Source: Methylotenera sp. (GTDB lineage Bacteria > Pseudomonadota > Gammaproteobacteria > Burkholderiales > Methylophilaceae). Taken from it: a DNA stretch of 35,234 bases. The notes under the pieces are model-generated. The model saw only the letters and a program-made list of their open reading frames with translations, did not search any database and was not told the origin of the DNA. The DNA is taken from assembly GCA_023259635.1 (NCBI GenBank), contig JALRGX010000138.1:1-35234 (forward strand), read 5' to 3'. Numbering within the stretch: position 1 is the stretch's first letter; every line of letters begins with the position of its first letter. The translations under genes were made by a program, and so were the position numbers. Positions 8,344-18,668 of this stretch are shown in pieces.

Positions 8344-10590
8344 ATGAACAGCCAAGTGCAACAAAACCAAGTGCAACAAACTCAATCACAGGATCCGCTA
8401 CTCGCAGGGCTCAATAATAAACAGCTGGAAGCAGTCACCCTGCCACAGCAATCGGCATTAATCCTGGCTGGGGCCGGTAGTGGAAAAACTCGCGTACTAA
8501 CCGCACGCATCGCCTGGCTGATTCAAACCGGACAAGTTTCCCCCAGTGGTCTGCTCGCAGTCACCTTTACCAATAAAGCCGCAAAAGAGATGCTCACCCG
8601 CATTACGGCATCCCTGCCGATCAATACACGTGGCATGTGGGTTGGCACCTTTCACGGCTTATGTAACCGTTTACTTCGTGCGCACCACCGCGAGGCCGGT
8701 CTGCCGGTAAGTTTCCAGATTCTGGATACTGCCGACCAGCTATCCGCGATCAAACGCCTGATGAAACAGATGAATGTGGATGATGAAAAATTCCCGCCCA
8801 AACAGGTGCAGGGTTATATCAACAGTTGCAAGGAGGAAGGGCTGCGTGCACATTCAGTAGATGCTTATGATGCACACTCACAAAGACTGCGCGAGATTTT
8901 TGAAGAATATGACAAACAATGTCAGCGCGAAGGTGTTGCCGACTTTGCTGAATTGCTGCTGCGCTGCTACGAACTGCTGGAACGTGACACCAATATCCGC
9001 CAGCACTACCAGAACCGATTCAAATATATATTAGTGGATGAGTTTCAAGATACCAACCGTCTGCAATACCTTTGGCTGAAACTGCTGGCCGGCCAAAGTA
9101 AGGATGGTGGGCATAACTGCATGTTTGCAGTGGGTGATGACGACCAGTCCATCTACGGTTTCCGTGGTGCCCGTGTAGGCAATATGCGCGATTTCGAGAG
9201 TGATTTTCACATCCAGCACGTAGTCAAACTGGAAGAAAACTACCGTTCCCACAGCAATATCCTGAACGCCGCCAATGCGATTATTTCGCATAACAAAAAC
9301 CGCCTGGGCAAGAACCTGTGGACATCCGCCGGTGCCGGTGAGCCGATACGCGTTTATCAGGCTTATAACGATAATGACGAAGCGCAGTTTATCGTCGATG
9401 AAATCAAGATGCTGCATGCAGAAGGCATGGCGCTGGGTGATATTGCCCTGCTCTATCGTTCGAATGCACAATCGCGCGTGCTGGAACATGCACTATTTTC
9501 GGCCAATCTGCCCTACAGGGTTTACGGTGGCCTGCGCTTTTTTGAACGTGCAGAAATCAAACATGCGCTCGCTTACATGCGTTTAATTGCCAACGCCAAT
9601 GATGACACCGCCCTGTTACGTGTGATTAATTTCCCTGCACGCGGTATCGGTGCGCGTAGCCTGGAACAGTTACAGGAATCTGCACGCGCTGAGAACTGCA
9701 GCTTGTGGCAGGCAGCGATTAATAAAGTGGGTAATGGTAAAGCCGGGACTAAAGGCCTTGATGGCTTTGTGGCCCTGATCCGGCAAATGGTCGACGAAGC
9801 CTATGGCATTACATTGGCTGAATTGACAGAACTTGCCACAACCTTATCTGGCTTGAAATCACATTACCAGAACGAAAAAGAAGGTGAAGACCGCATTGCC
9901 AACCTGGAAGAACTGGTGACTGCTGCGGTAGCCTTTACCAATCAGGATTTTGGCAACCACAACAATGTAGATGGCGAAACCGAACAGGATTTACTGACAC
10001 AGTTTCTGAGCCATGCCAGCCTCGAAGCCGGTGAGCATCAGGCCGACGTCGGACGCGAAGCGCTGCAACTTATGACTGTGCATGCTTCTAAAGGCCTGGA
10101 ATTCAAGGCTGTGTTCATCAGCGGCCTGGAAGAAGGCCTGTTCCCGCACGAGCAAAGCACTTATGAAGCGAACGGCCTGGAAGAAGAGCGCCGCCTGATG
10201 TATGTTGCAGTCACACGTGCCAGACAGCGCCTGTATATCAGTCATGCACAAAGCCGCATGCTGCATGGCCAGGTACGCTACGGCATCCCGTCACGCTTCC
10301 TGGATGAGATTCCCGATGAACTGCTCAAGCACCTGAATAGCAAACCAGTAACAAAATCCGGCAGCAATTACGATTACAACCAACTGCCGGCAGTGATGGG
10401 CAAACAAAGCCGCGAACAGAAAAACGCCATGCCCTGGAAAATCGGCCAACAGGTAGCGCATAACAAATTCGGCAACGGCGTTGTAGTGAGTTACGAAGGC
10501 AATGCCAATGATATGCGAGTGCAGGTGAATTTCGGTCGCGAAGGTTTAAAATGGCTGGCGCTAGAGTTTGTCAAACTGACGCCTATTTGA
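8344..10590 (+). CDS. uvrD: UvrD/Rep family ATP-dependent DNA helicase
   Basis: LNNKQLEAVTLPQQSALILAGAGSGKTRVLTARIAWL...VDEFQDTN...GDDDQSIYGFRGA...LMTVHASKGLEF; ATG at 8344 preferred over the 8317 ORF start. Confidence 0.93.
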   Translation: MNSQVQQNQVQQTQSQDPLLAGLNNKQLEAVTLPQQSALILAGAGSGKTRVLTARIAWLIQTGQVSPSGLLAVTFTNKAAKEMLTRITASLPINTRGMWVGTFHGLCNRLLRAHHREAGLPVSFQILDTADQLSAIKRLMKQMNVDDEKFPPKQVQGYINSCKEEGLRAHSVDAYDAHSQRLREIFEEYDKQCQREGVADFAELLLRCYELLERDTNIRQHYQNRFKYILVDEFQDTNRLQYLWLKLLAGQSKDGGHNCMFAVGDDDQSIYGFRGARVGNMRDFESDFHIQHVVKLEENYRSHSNILNAANAIISHNKNRLGKNLWTSAGAGEPIRVYQAYNDNDEAQFIVDEIKMLHAEGMALGDIALLYRSNAQSRVLEHALFSANLPYRVYGGLRFFERAEIKHALAYMRLIANANDDTALLRVINFPARGIGARSLEQLQESARAENCSLWQAAINKVGNGKAGTKGLDGFVALIRQMVDEAYGITLAELTELATTLSGLKSHYQNEKEGEDRIANLEELVTAAVAFTNQDFGNHNNVDGETEQDLLTQFLSHASLEAGEHQADVGREALQLMTVHASKGLEFKAVFISGLEEGLFPHEQSTYEANGLEEERRLMYVAVTRARQRLYISHAQSRMLHGQVRYGIPSRFLDEIPDELLKHLNSKPVTKSGSNYDYNQLPAVMGKQSREQKNAMPWKIGQQVAHNKFGNGVVVSYEGNANDMRVQVNFGREGLKWLALEFVKLTPI

Positions 10591-10669
10591 TTTTTAGTTT
10601 TTTCTTCCAGCACAGATAAACGTGGATAAACACAGAAGATTACATACTCAGTTGGTTTTAAGTCCCCTG

Positions 10670-10790
10670 CTGCCACGCCTGTCTTGAGCAGATTGAATGG
10701 GGGATTTCGGCAATCGGCTATTTGACTGCTGAAAGCAGGAGTTTCCGATTGCCGCCCATTCAAACAAGCAAGGCAGGTAAATAGTGGCAG
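10670..10790. repeat. Large imperfect palindrome
   Basis: Outer CTGCCAC...GAATGGG / CCCATTC...GTGGCAG; inner GGCAATCGG (10709-10717) / CCGATTGCC (10745-10753); apex CTGCtgaaaGCAG. Confidence 0.65.
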
Positions 10791-11012
10791 GCGGCAGCTT
10801 TTCACAACCTCTCTTAGTGCGTTAGCACTTAGCGAGGTTGGGGATACCCCTTGCGGGTATTCTTTGACATCTTTCTTTTGGCCCCAAGGTCACTGCAAAG
10901 CAGCGGGCACTTGGCGGACATACCCTTTACGGGCATGGCTAAACAAAAGAAAAGTGTTCGCCAGTCGGGCGAAACCGACAAAGTAAAATCTATTAAAAAT
11001 TCAGTTAGTAAA

Positions 11013-11765
11013 TTAAAGATCAGGGGATGTCGGAACAGTCGACTCAATGCTAAACACATCAGCATAGCTACTGTATAAACTGGTCATCATCACAGGCACA
11101 ACTATAATCAAACCCAAACCAAACGGAATAATCGCGATAATCAGCAGCAGCATAAAAACAAGGCCATAAAGCAAAAATGGCAGCATATTTTTCAGGCATG
11201 CGGAAAAACTCAATTTCATGGCATCTACAGCCCTTAAATTATGCAAACCTGCCAATACCGGCGCAAACCAGTATGCCATCAAAACCGGCATCATCAACAT
11301 CAATGCGATCAGCATGGGCATCAACATGCCATCAGCCTGCTCAGCGCTTAAATCCTTCCCGGCCAGCAACAGCTCTATGGTTTCTTTATCCAGCGCCATT
11401 ACCACAATTACAGCAACAAACAGCAGGCTCACCATATAAATGCCGCCTAAAGTAATCAGCTGTGACGTATTGTGCTTAAACCCCTCGAACAGATGATTAA
11501 TTTCCAAGTCCTGTCCTTTGATCAAGGCCTGGCATCCCCACATCATGCCCGCTGCAAACACTGGAGCTAATAACGTACTCAACACTGAACCAATCACCGG
11601 CAACATTGAAACTGGAATCATGATTGCCAGGTAAATCACGAGCAGAATAATCCACATAGCAGGGTTGGCTTTAAATAAATTAAAGCCTTTCAAAATCCAG
11701 GTCCAGGCATTGCCAATCGGCACCTGCTTAATGGTTAGCATTTTAATTTCCAGGTTTTCTGCCAT
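11013..11765 (-). CDS. BPSS1780-like multi-pass membrane protein
   Basis: TIKQVPIGNAWTWILKGFNLFKANPAMWIILLVIYLAIMIPVSMLPVIGSVLSTLLAPVFAAGMMWGC... Confidence 0.75.
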   Translation of the reverse strand: MAENLEIKMLTIKQVPIGNAWTWILKGFNLFKANPAMWIILLVIYLAIMIPVSMLPVIGSVLSTLLAPVFAAGMMWGCQALIKGQDLEINHLFEGFKHNTSQLITLGGIYMVSLLFVAVIVVMALDKETIELLLAGKDLSAEQADGMLMPMLIALMLMMPVLMAYWFAPVLAGLHNLRAVDAMKLSFSACLKNMLPFLLYGLVFMLLLIIAIIPFGLGLIIVVPVMMTSLYSSYADVFSIESTVPTSPDL

Positions 11766-11805
11766 GATATCTGTCTTTCATTATCAGCCGACTTTGACGC
11801 CAGTA

Positions 11806-12747
11806 TCAGCGCTGTTTTATGCGTAGTTTCAATATATTTTTAAAATGATCAGGATCTTTTGCATGTATTAATTCACCATCTTGCGGGTAAATCTTGTCAT
11901 ACAGGCGCGACAGCCAGAACCGCAGCGCTGCAATACGCAGCATGCTATTCCATGCTGCCTGCTCCGCCTCGGTTAACGGTCGGATAACCTGATAAGCATC
12001 CAGCATCGCTTTTACTCTTGCATCATCCAATGAGCCGTCAGCCTGTACGCACCAGTCATTCACCGCAACAGCCAGATCATATGCCAGCAAATCATTGCAG
12101 GCATAGTAGAAATCAATGAGGCCACCGATTTTATCGCCATCAAATAACACATTGTCACGGAACAAATCCGCATGAATGATGCCTTTAGGCAAGTTTGATG
12201 TATTCAAACCGGATTGAAATACCAAAGTGTCTTTTAACAACTGCTGATCATCCGGCGCCATGTACGGCATGACCTGTTCAGCAGTTTTTATGCGCCAATC
12301 AGCGTCTCGCGGATTACGATGCGGCTTGCCTGTCACCCGCTCAATAAATGACTGGCCTGCAATATGCATTTTTGCCAGCACCGCACCAACTTCTGCACAT
12401 TGTTTGACGTTAGGCACCTCAATATCACGTCCGCTCAAACAGCTTATCAGCACCGCTGGCTTGCCATTCAGCATGTGCAAGCTAACGCCGGCCTTATTTG
12501 CAATGGGCTGTGGACACGGCACCCCATGTGCCGAGAGATGGCTCATGAGATCAATAAAGTACGGCAGCTCATCCATTGCATTGTGCTCAAACAAAGTGAG
12601 CACATACTTATCCTGCGTGGTAGTAACGAAATAGTTGGTATTGGTAATGCCTGAAGAAATACCTTTCAGTTCAACAACTTCGCCAATCGTATAACCTTGA
12701 AGCCAGGCTTGTAATTCCTGAATACTAACTGAGGTAAAAACAGACAT
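11806..12747 (-). CDS. thrB: Homoserine kinase (ThrB type II, APH-like)
   Basis: LKGISSGITNTNYFVTTTQDKYVLTLFEH...GIIHADLFRDNVLFDGDKIGGLIDFYYACNDLLAYDLAVAVNDWC. Confidence 0.93.
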   Translation of the reverse strand: MSVFTSVSIQELQAWLQGYTIGEVVELKGISSGITNTNYFVTTTQDKYVLTLFEHNAMDELPYFIDLMSHLSAHGVPCPQPIANKAGVSLHMLNGKPAVLISCLSGRDIEVPNVKQCAEVGAVLAKMHIAGQSFIERVTGKPHRNPRDADWRIKTAEQVMPYMAPDDQQLLKDTLVFQSGLNTSNLPKGIIHADLFRDNVLFDGDKIGGLIDFYYACNDLLAYDLAVAVNDWCVQADGSLDDARVKAMLDAYQVIRPLTEAEQAAWNSMLRIAALRFWLSRLYDKIYPQDGELIHAKDPDHFKNILKLRIKQR

Positions 12748-12818
12748 AAATTTAATATTTAACTAATAATTTAAGATAACTGGGAATTTAAAAAGTAAAA
12801 GTCAACCGCTATTAAATA

Positions 12819-12846
12819 ATTAAAGAGGGCAACAGCCCTCTTTAAT
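12819..12846. terminator. Bidirectional-looking intrinsic terminator
   Basis: ATTAAAGAGGGC-aaca-GCCCTCTTTAAT perfect hairpin downstream of the DUF2782 gene. Confidence 0.75.
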
Positions 12847-12873
12847 TTAGCCTGACAATTTAACACATGGTTT

Positions 12874-13224
12874 CTAAAACCTGAAAATCGTCCATTTAGG
12901 AATCACTAAAGGGGGATTGGGGCCATCATTGGTCCAGCCACCATCCTGATCTTCTTTATGCAGATAATAAGGCACTCCATTAGCCGGTGTAACTTTCAGC
13001 ATATAAAGCTGGCCATTGAGACGGTATTCTTCAACCGTTTCCCCATCGTCTTTTTTAATAATGGTAACTTCAGGCTCGTCCGGGTCCGCCTCTGAACCAA
13101 GCGTCGGTGGCGGTATATCCTCGAGCGGTTGCAAATCTGCAGGCGCCTCTTTTCCGTGAACAATAAAAGGCATCAGCACCAGTCCGATTAATAATGCACC
13201 TAACGCTTTATGATTTTTAAACAT
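12874..13224 (-). CDS. DUF2782 domain-containing exported protein
   Basis: Signal-like N-terminus, then EVTIIKKDDGETVEEYRLNGQLYMLKVTPANGVPYYLHKEDQDGGW. Confidence 0.8.
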   Translation of the reverse strand: MFKNHKALGALLIGLVLMPFIVHGKEAPADLQPLEDIPPPTLGSEADPDEPEVTIIKKDDGETVEEYRLNGQLYMLKVTPANGVPYYLHKEDQDGGWTNDGPNPPLVIPKWTIFRF

Positions 13225-13284
13225 ACGCTGAACACCTATCCTTAAGGGTGATTTATTATGTGAGCGCTTTTATAAATGCAGAAT

Positions 13285-13385
13285 TTGGGATGCAGTGCAA
13301 GACGCACGGAACGCAGGAGCCGAGGTAGTATGCAATATACAGCAAGGTTCCGAGTACAGCGCAACGCAGCAATGCTGTCCAAAGT
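13285..13385. repeat. Possible third copy of the groESL-associated intergenic repeat (inverted, diverged)
   Basis: Reverse complement has CTGCGTTGC...CTTGCTGTATATTGCATACTACCTCGGCTCC...CGTCTTGCACTGC, similar in layout to the core at 1445-1565. Confidence 0.4.
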
Positions 13386-13448
13386 ATGTTTTTATAGAAG
13401 TGCCCTATCGAATATTCTATCAAATATAACGCAATATAACGCTTTTCT

Positions 13449-14186
13449 TTACAAATAAAGCTGGATGCGTTCTTCTTCTACAGACAGCTTGAAGCCTCTA
13501 GTTTCATAATGCTTGAATATCGCTGCCACAATCATTTCCGGCTCGTCAATAATCTGGATCAGGTCCAGATCCTCCGTTGAAATCATGGCCTCGTTGATCA
13601 ACGTAGTCTTAACCCAGTCAATCAAGCCGCGCCAGAACGGTTCACACACCAGGATAATCGGCATTTTTAATGTTTTTCCGGTTTGCACCAGCGTAATGCA
13701 TTCCATCAGTTCATCCAGCGTACCAAAGCCTCCGGGCAACACCACATAGGCGCTGGCGTTTTTCACGAACATGACCTTGCGCATAAAAAAGTGCTTAAAG
13801 TTCTGGCTGACATCCTGATAGGGGTTGCTGGTTTGCTCATGCGGCAGCTCAATATTCAGGCCCACACTCGGTGAATAGCCGGCAAAGGCACCTTTATTGG
13901 CAGCTTCCATGATACCCGGACCGCCACCAGAGATTACGCTAAACCCGGCATCAGACAGCATACGCGCAATTTTTTCGGTGAGTTCATAATATGGGGTGCC
14001 GGGCTTGATGCGCGCCCCGCCAAAGATAGAAACTGCCGGCGTAATTTCTTTCAAGCGCTCCGTGGCGCTTACAAATTCCGCCATAATCTCGAAAGCTTGC
14101 CATGAAGCATGGCCGCTCTGCTGAATATCTCTCGCATCAGACAGGCTGCTTTTAGGAATTTTCTTATCAACTGACATAGTGACCAA
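13449..14186 (-). CDS. LOG family (TIGR00730) Rossmann-fold protein
   Basis: VISGGGPGIMEAANKGAF...LPGGFGTLDELMECITLVQTGK (PGGxGTxxE motif). Confidence 0.92.
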   Translation of the reverse strand: MVTMSVDKKIPKSSLSDARDIQQSGHASWQAFEIMAEFVSATERLKEITPAVSIFGGARIKPGTPYYELTEKIARMLSDAGFSVISGGGPGIMEAANKGAFAGYSPSVGLNIELPHEQTSNPYQDVSQNFKHFFMRKVMFVKNASAYVVLPGGFGTLDELMECITLVQTGKTLKMPIILVCEPFWRGLIDWVKTTLINEAMISTEDLDLIQIIDEPEMIVAAIFKHYETRGFKLSVEEERIQLYL

Positions 14187-14350
14187 CCTTCATAGGATTT
14201 TTACAAAACCTCCATCTATTACGCCCAGATGTTTTATTATGTTAGCAATTAAAAAACTGTTGGCAACAACAAATTGCAACTATTTGCCGGTACGCATTTG
14301 CCAAAACCGGGACACGCTGAAATTCCAGCCTGTCATCTACGCTCTAAAAT

Positions 14351-17140
14351 TTGGATTTTTACATGAAAACATTGTTATTAGTGGATGGCTCATCGTACCT
14401 TTACCGCGCCTTTCACGCCATGCCCGATTTAAGAAACCACCTGAATGAACCAACCGGGGCTATTCAGGGTGTACTTAACATGTTGCGCCGCTTGCATAAG
14501 GATTACCCCGCAGACTACAGTGCCTGCGTTTTTGATGCCAAAGGCAAAACCTTCCGCGATGACATTTACCCTGAATACAAGGCAAACCGCGCCTCGATGC
14601 CGGATGACCTGCGCAGCCAGGTAGCCCCTTTGCATGAGGCCATCAAAGCAATGGGCTGGCCGCTGATTGTTGAAGAGGGTGTAGAGGCTGATGATGTAAT
14701 CGGCGCACTGGCAAAACAGGCGGAACGCGAAGGCATGCGTGTGATTATTTCCACGGGCGACAAAGATATTTCGCAGCTGGTCAATGAGCACATTACCATC
14801 GTCAACACCATGCCCAATGCTTTCAGGAAAGGCGATGAAAAACTCGACGTTGCCGGCGTAGAAGAAAAATTCGGCATCCCGCCGAGCCTGATTGTTGATT
14901 ACCTGATTCTGATTGGCGACACCTCTGACAACGTACCCGGCGTAGAAAAAGTTGGCCCCAAAACCGCTGTCAAATGGCTTAAACAATACGGCTCTCTGGA
15001 CAATATCATTGCCAACGCCGACAAAATCACCGGCGTTGTCGGTGAAAACCTGCGTAAAGCCCTACCTTGGCTCCCCACTGCACGTGAACTGATTACAATT
15101 CGCTGCGATGTTGGTATTCAGGAGAACCTGAGCGATCTCGCACCACAATTACCCGATAAAGCTAAACTGGCAGAGCTGTTCGACCACTTCGACTTCAAAT
15201 CCTGGAAGCGCGAGCTGGAAAACATGCCTGATGACAAGCCAGGCTCGACAACAGCTACTGCATCCAAACCACCAGCAACCACTGACATGTTCAGCGCTGG
15301 CAAGCTTGGTGCCAATACCTATGTTGCCAGCAACTCTCGCAATTACGAAACCATTCTCAGCCCTGCGCAGCTGGATATCTGGCTGAATAAAATCAGCACC
15401 GCAGAACTGGTATGTTTTGATACTGAAACCACCTCGCTGGACCCGATGCGGGCAAAACTGGTAGGCATGTCATTCAGCGCAGAGGCTGGCAGCGCGGCAT
15501 ATTTACCACTCATGCATGACTATTTTGATGCCCCGCAACAACTTGATTTCGATGAAACGCTCGCCAGAATCAAACCCGTGCTGGAAAATCCTGCCATCAA
15601 GAAAGTGGGCCAGAATCTCAAATATGACCAGCACGTACTGGCGAATCATGGCATTGCATTAAATGGCATCGCCCACGACACGCTACTGCAATCCTATGTG
15701 TTTGAATCACATAAATCACACGGCATGGATGCCCTCAGCGAGCGCCACTTGGGCATTAAAACTATCACTTTCGAGGAAGTTGCCGGCAAAGGTGCAAAAC
15801 AGGTAAGCTTCAACCAAGTCACGGTAGAAGCCGCGGCGGAATATGCAGCTGAAGATGCCGACATCACTTTGCAGCTGCATCAGGCCATGTACCCGCAGAT
15901 CGAAGCCGATGCCAAGCTGAACTATATTTACAGCCAGATTGAAATGCCGGTATCGGACATTTTATTTACCATTGAGCGCAATGGCGTGCTCATAGATTCT
16001 GCCATGCTCAATACGCAAAGCAATGAAATCGGCATGAAGCTGGTCGCACTGGAAAACCAGGCCTATGAACTGGCCGGGCAGCCATTTAATTTAAGTTCCC
16101 CCAAGCAACTGCAGGAAATTCTGTTTGGCAAGCTCGGTATCAAGCCGCTCAAAAAAACACCAAGCGGTACACCTTCTACAGACGAAGATGTACTGCAGGA
16201 GCTGGCACTGGACTACCCGCTGCCTAAAGTATTACTGGAATACCGCGGCTTGGCAAAACTCAAGTCCACCTACACCGACAAACTGCCACGCATGATCAAC
16301 CCGGCCACCGGGCGTGTGCATACCAGCTACAATCAGGCAGTTGCCATCACTGGCCGTCTTGCCAGTTCTGACCCCAACCTGCAGAACATCCCGGTACGTT
16401 CGACAGAGGGGCGCCGTATCCGTGAGGCATTTATTGCCCCCAAAGGCAGCGTGATTGTTTCAGCCGACTACTCACAGATCGAGCTGCGCATCATGGCTCA
16501 CCTTTCACAGGACAAAGGCATGCTCGATGCGTTTGCCAACAACGAAGACATTCACCGCGCCACTGCCGCCGAAATTTTTGGCGTAGAGCGTGAGAATGTA
16601 GACAACGAGCAGCGCCGCTATGCCAAGGTCATCAACTTTGGGCTTATATACGGCATGAGTGCTTTCGGCCTCGCACAGAACCTCAATATTGAACGCAGTG
16701 CTGCACAAAGCTATATTGAACGCTACTTTGCACGTTACCCCGGCGTACGTGAATACATGAACAACACGCGCGAAATCGCCAAGCAAAAAGGCTACGTTGA
16801 AACCTATTTTGGCCGCAGGTTGTGGGTGCCGGAAATCAACAGTGCCAATGGCATGCGCCGCGCCGGTGCAGAGCGCGCTGCGATTAATGCCCCGATGCAG
16901 GGCACGGCCGCAGACTTGATCAAACTCGCGATGATTGCCGTAAATAAATGGCTTAAGGATGAAAAACTGCAAAGCAAGCTGGTCATGCAAGTACACGATG
17001 AGCTGGTGCTGGAAGTACCTGAAAGCGAGCTGGATCGGGTAAAAACAATGCTGCCTAAACTAATGCAAGACGTAGCAAAGCTCGATGTACCGCTACTGGC
17101 GGAAGTCGGTATTGGCAGCAATTGGGAAGCAGCGCATTAA
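14351..17140 (+). CDS. polA: DNA polymerase I
   Basis: N-terminal MKTLLLVDGSSYLYRAFHAMPDLRN (start likely 14363); SADYSQIELRIMAHLS; VMQVHDELVLEVPESE. Confidence 0.97.
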   Translation: MDFYMKTLLLVDGSSYLYRAFHAMPDLRNHLNEPTGAIQGVLNMLRRLHKDYPADYSACVFDAKGKTFRDDIYPEYKANRASMPDDLRSQVAPLHEAIKAMGWPLIVEEGVEADDVIGALAKQAEREGMRVIISTGDKDISQLVNEHITIVNTMPNAFRKGDEKLDVAGVEEKFGIPPSLIVDYLILIGDTSDNVPGVEKVGPKTAVKWLKQYGSLDNIIANADKITGVVGENLRKALPWLPTARELITIRCDVGIQENLSDLAPQLPDKAKLAELFDHFDFKSWKRELENMPDDKPGSTTATASKPPATTDMFSAGKLGANTYVASNSRNYETILSPAQLDIWLNKISTAELVCFDTETTSLDPMRAKLVGMSFSAEAGSAAYLPLMHDYFDAPQQLDFDETLARIKPVLENPAIKKVGQNLKYDQHVLANHGIALNGIAHDTLLQSYVFESHKSHGMDALSERHLGIKTITFEEVAGKGAKQVSFNQVTVEAAAEYAAEDADITLQLHQAMYPQIEADAKLNYIYSQIEMPVSDILFTIERNGVLIDSAMLNTQSNEIGMKLVALENQAYELAGQPFNLSSPKQLQEILFGKLGIKPLKKTPSGTPSTDEDVLQELALDYPLPKVLLEYRGLAKLKSTYTDKLPRMINPATGRVHTSYNQAVAITGRLASSDPNLQNIPVRSTEGRRIREAFIAPKGSVIVSADYSQIELRIMAHLSQDKGMLDAFANNEDIHRATAAEIFGVERENVDNEQRRYAKVINFGLIYGMSAFGLAQNLNIERSAAQSYIERYFARYPGVREYMNNTREIAKQKGYVETYFGRRLWVPEINSANGMRRAGAERAAINAPMQGTAADLIKLAMIAVNKWLKDEKLQSKLVMQVHDELVLEVPESELDRVKTMLPKLMQDVAKLDVPLLAEVGIGSNWEAAH

Positions 17141-17296
17141 TATAAAGCAAGGCATTGTATCTTCATTTTTTACAAAAGAAGCAGAGCAAACACAATTAAG
17201 AATTAGAAACAGAATGACTCAACGATTCAGCTGAGTGACTTGAACCTTACTCGAAATAACTGGCTCAATGAATTATAACTTTGCTAAACTACGCCC

Positions 17297-17587
17297 ATGA
17301 AAAAACAACAAGCCATTCAGACGCTTAAGGAAAGTAAAGCACTACTTAGCCAACGCTTCGGCGTCAGTCGACTGGCTTTATTTGGCTCAACTGCACGTGA
17401 CACTGCAACAGAAACCAGTGATATTGATATCTTGGTAGGATTTGATGGCCCTGCAACTTCCAGCCGCTATTTTGGCGTGCAATTTTATCTTGAAGACCTC
17501 TTTGGTCGCCCGGTAGACCTGGTGACAGAAAAGGCTATAAGGCAGGAGCTTCGTCCTTACATTGAGCGCGAGGCAATTAATGTCTGA
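17297..17587 (+). CDS. mntA: MNT-type nucleotidyltransferase antitoxin (MntA-like)
   Basis: LFGSTARDTATETSDIDILVGF: GSx10DxD nucleotidyltransferase motif. Confidence 0.88.
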   Translation: MKKQQAIQTLKESKALLSQRFGVSRLALFGSTARDTATETSDIDILVGFDGPATSSRYFGVQFYLEDLFGRPVDLVTEKAIRQELRPYIEREAINV

Positions 17588-17921
17588 AACTCAATCAAGG
17601 GAATGGCGTTTTTATATCAACGACATGATCAGCTTTGCCGGAAATATAATTAATTATACAGATGGCTTTGATCAACAGCGCTTTGAAAATAGCGGCATTA
17701 CTTACGATGCCACAGTGCGCAACATCGAACTTATCGGCGAGGCTGCAACACATATTCCTCAAGAAATTCGGGAGCAATATACTAGAATTCCATGGCGCAT
17801 GATCATTGCCACGCGTAACCAGCTCATTCACGGCTACCTTGGTATTGATAATGACACCCTTTGGAGCATTATCCAAACGGATATACCTGAACTACATTCC
17901 CAGCTACAACAAATCAAATAA
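17580..17921 (+). CDS. hepT: HEPN/DUF86 toxin (HepT-like)
   Basis: ATG at 17580 overlaps the mntA stop (ATGTCTGA); RNQLIHGY matches the RX4HXY HEPN motif. Confidence 0.88.
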   Translation: MSETQSREWRFYINDMISFAGNIINYTDGFDQQRFENSGITYDATVRNIELIGEAATHIPQEIREQYTRIPWRMIIATRNQLIHGYLGIDNDTLWSIIQTDIPELHSQLQQIK

Positions 17922-17926
17922 TCTCC

Positions 17927-18667
17927 ATGCAGCAATTCGGCATTTACATCATAGGCGACGAAATTCTCTCCGGCAAACGGCAGGATGCACACCTGAGCTT
18001 TGTGATCCAGGCGCTGAAATCACGCGGCTTGCAATTAAGCTGGGCGCACTATCTGGGCGATATTCCGGAACAAATTACGAGCCTGCTGCAAGCCAGCATG
18101 CAGCGCGGTGATATTGTATTCAGCTTTGGCGGTATTGGCGCCACACCGGATGACTACACACGCCAATGTGCAGCTGTTGCTGCTGGAGTGCCAATGGCGC
18201 GCCACCCAGGAGCCGTTGCTGAAATTGAAGCGCAATTTGGTGAAGGCGCTTACCCTAAACGGGTATTGATGGCGGACATCCCGTCCTGTGCAGAGCTCAT
18301 TCCCAATCCTGTTAACCGGGTTGCCGGCTTTTCTATCAATGCGCATCACTTTGTACCAGGGTTCCCGCAGATGGCACACCCAATGGTCGAATGGGTGCTG
18401 GATACACATTACAACCAACTGTTTCACCAACAGGATTATGTGGAAATTTCCATTCTGGTCATGGACGCCGGTGAAAGTAAGCTGATTGATTTAATGAACC
18501 ATATTATTGCCAAATATCCGCAACTCAAGCTATTCAGCCTGCCAAGGTTGGATAGCCGTCTTACAACGGAAATCGGCGTAAAAGGTGAGACCGCACTTGC
18601 AAACACAGCACTGGAAGAAATCAAGCTGGCGGTCACTGCGCTTAATTTCCCGTGGGCGGAGCTCTGA
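17927..18667 (+). CDS. Molybdopterin-binding (MoCF/CinA N-terminal-like) domain protein
   Basis: [47 protein letters not shown]...[16 protein letters not shown]. Confidence 0.88.
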   Translation: MQQFGIYIIGDEILSGKRQDAHLSFVIQALKSRGLQLSWAHYLGDIPEQITSLLQASMQRGDIVFSFGGIGATPDDYTRQCAAVAAGVPMARHPGAVAEIEAQFGEGAYPKRVLMADIPSCAELIPNPVNRVAGFSINAHHFVPGFPQMAHPMVEWVLDTHYNQLFHQQDYVEISILVMDAGESKLIDLMNHIIAKYPQLKLFSLPRLDSRLTTEIGVKGETALANTALEEIKLAVTALNFPWAEL

Positions 18668-18668
18668 A

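Noticed and set aside
3670-10590. Possible Gabija system formed by the OLD nuclease (3670-5412) and UvrD-like helicase (8344-10590)
   Set aside because: Genes are about 3 kb apart with RAYT, FKBP and hydrolase genes between; the helicase is full length and UvrD/Rep-like rather than GajB-like.
10829-11078. ORFs 10851-11078 (+) and 10829-11065 (-)
   Set aside because: Overlap each other and lie in hairpin-rich repeat sequence; I treat them as repeat-derived rather than genes.
14429-17121. Antisense ORFs in polA (14429-14986, 16505-16996, 16804-17121)
   Set aside because: Shadow ORFs opposite a well-supported CDS.
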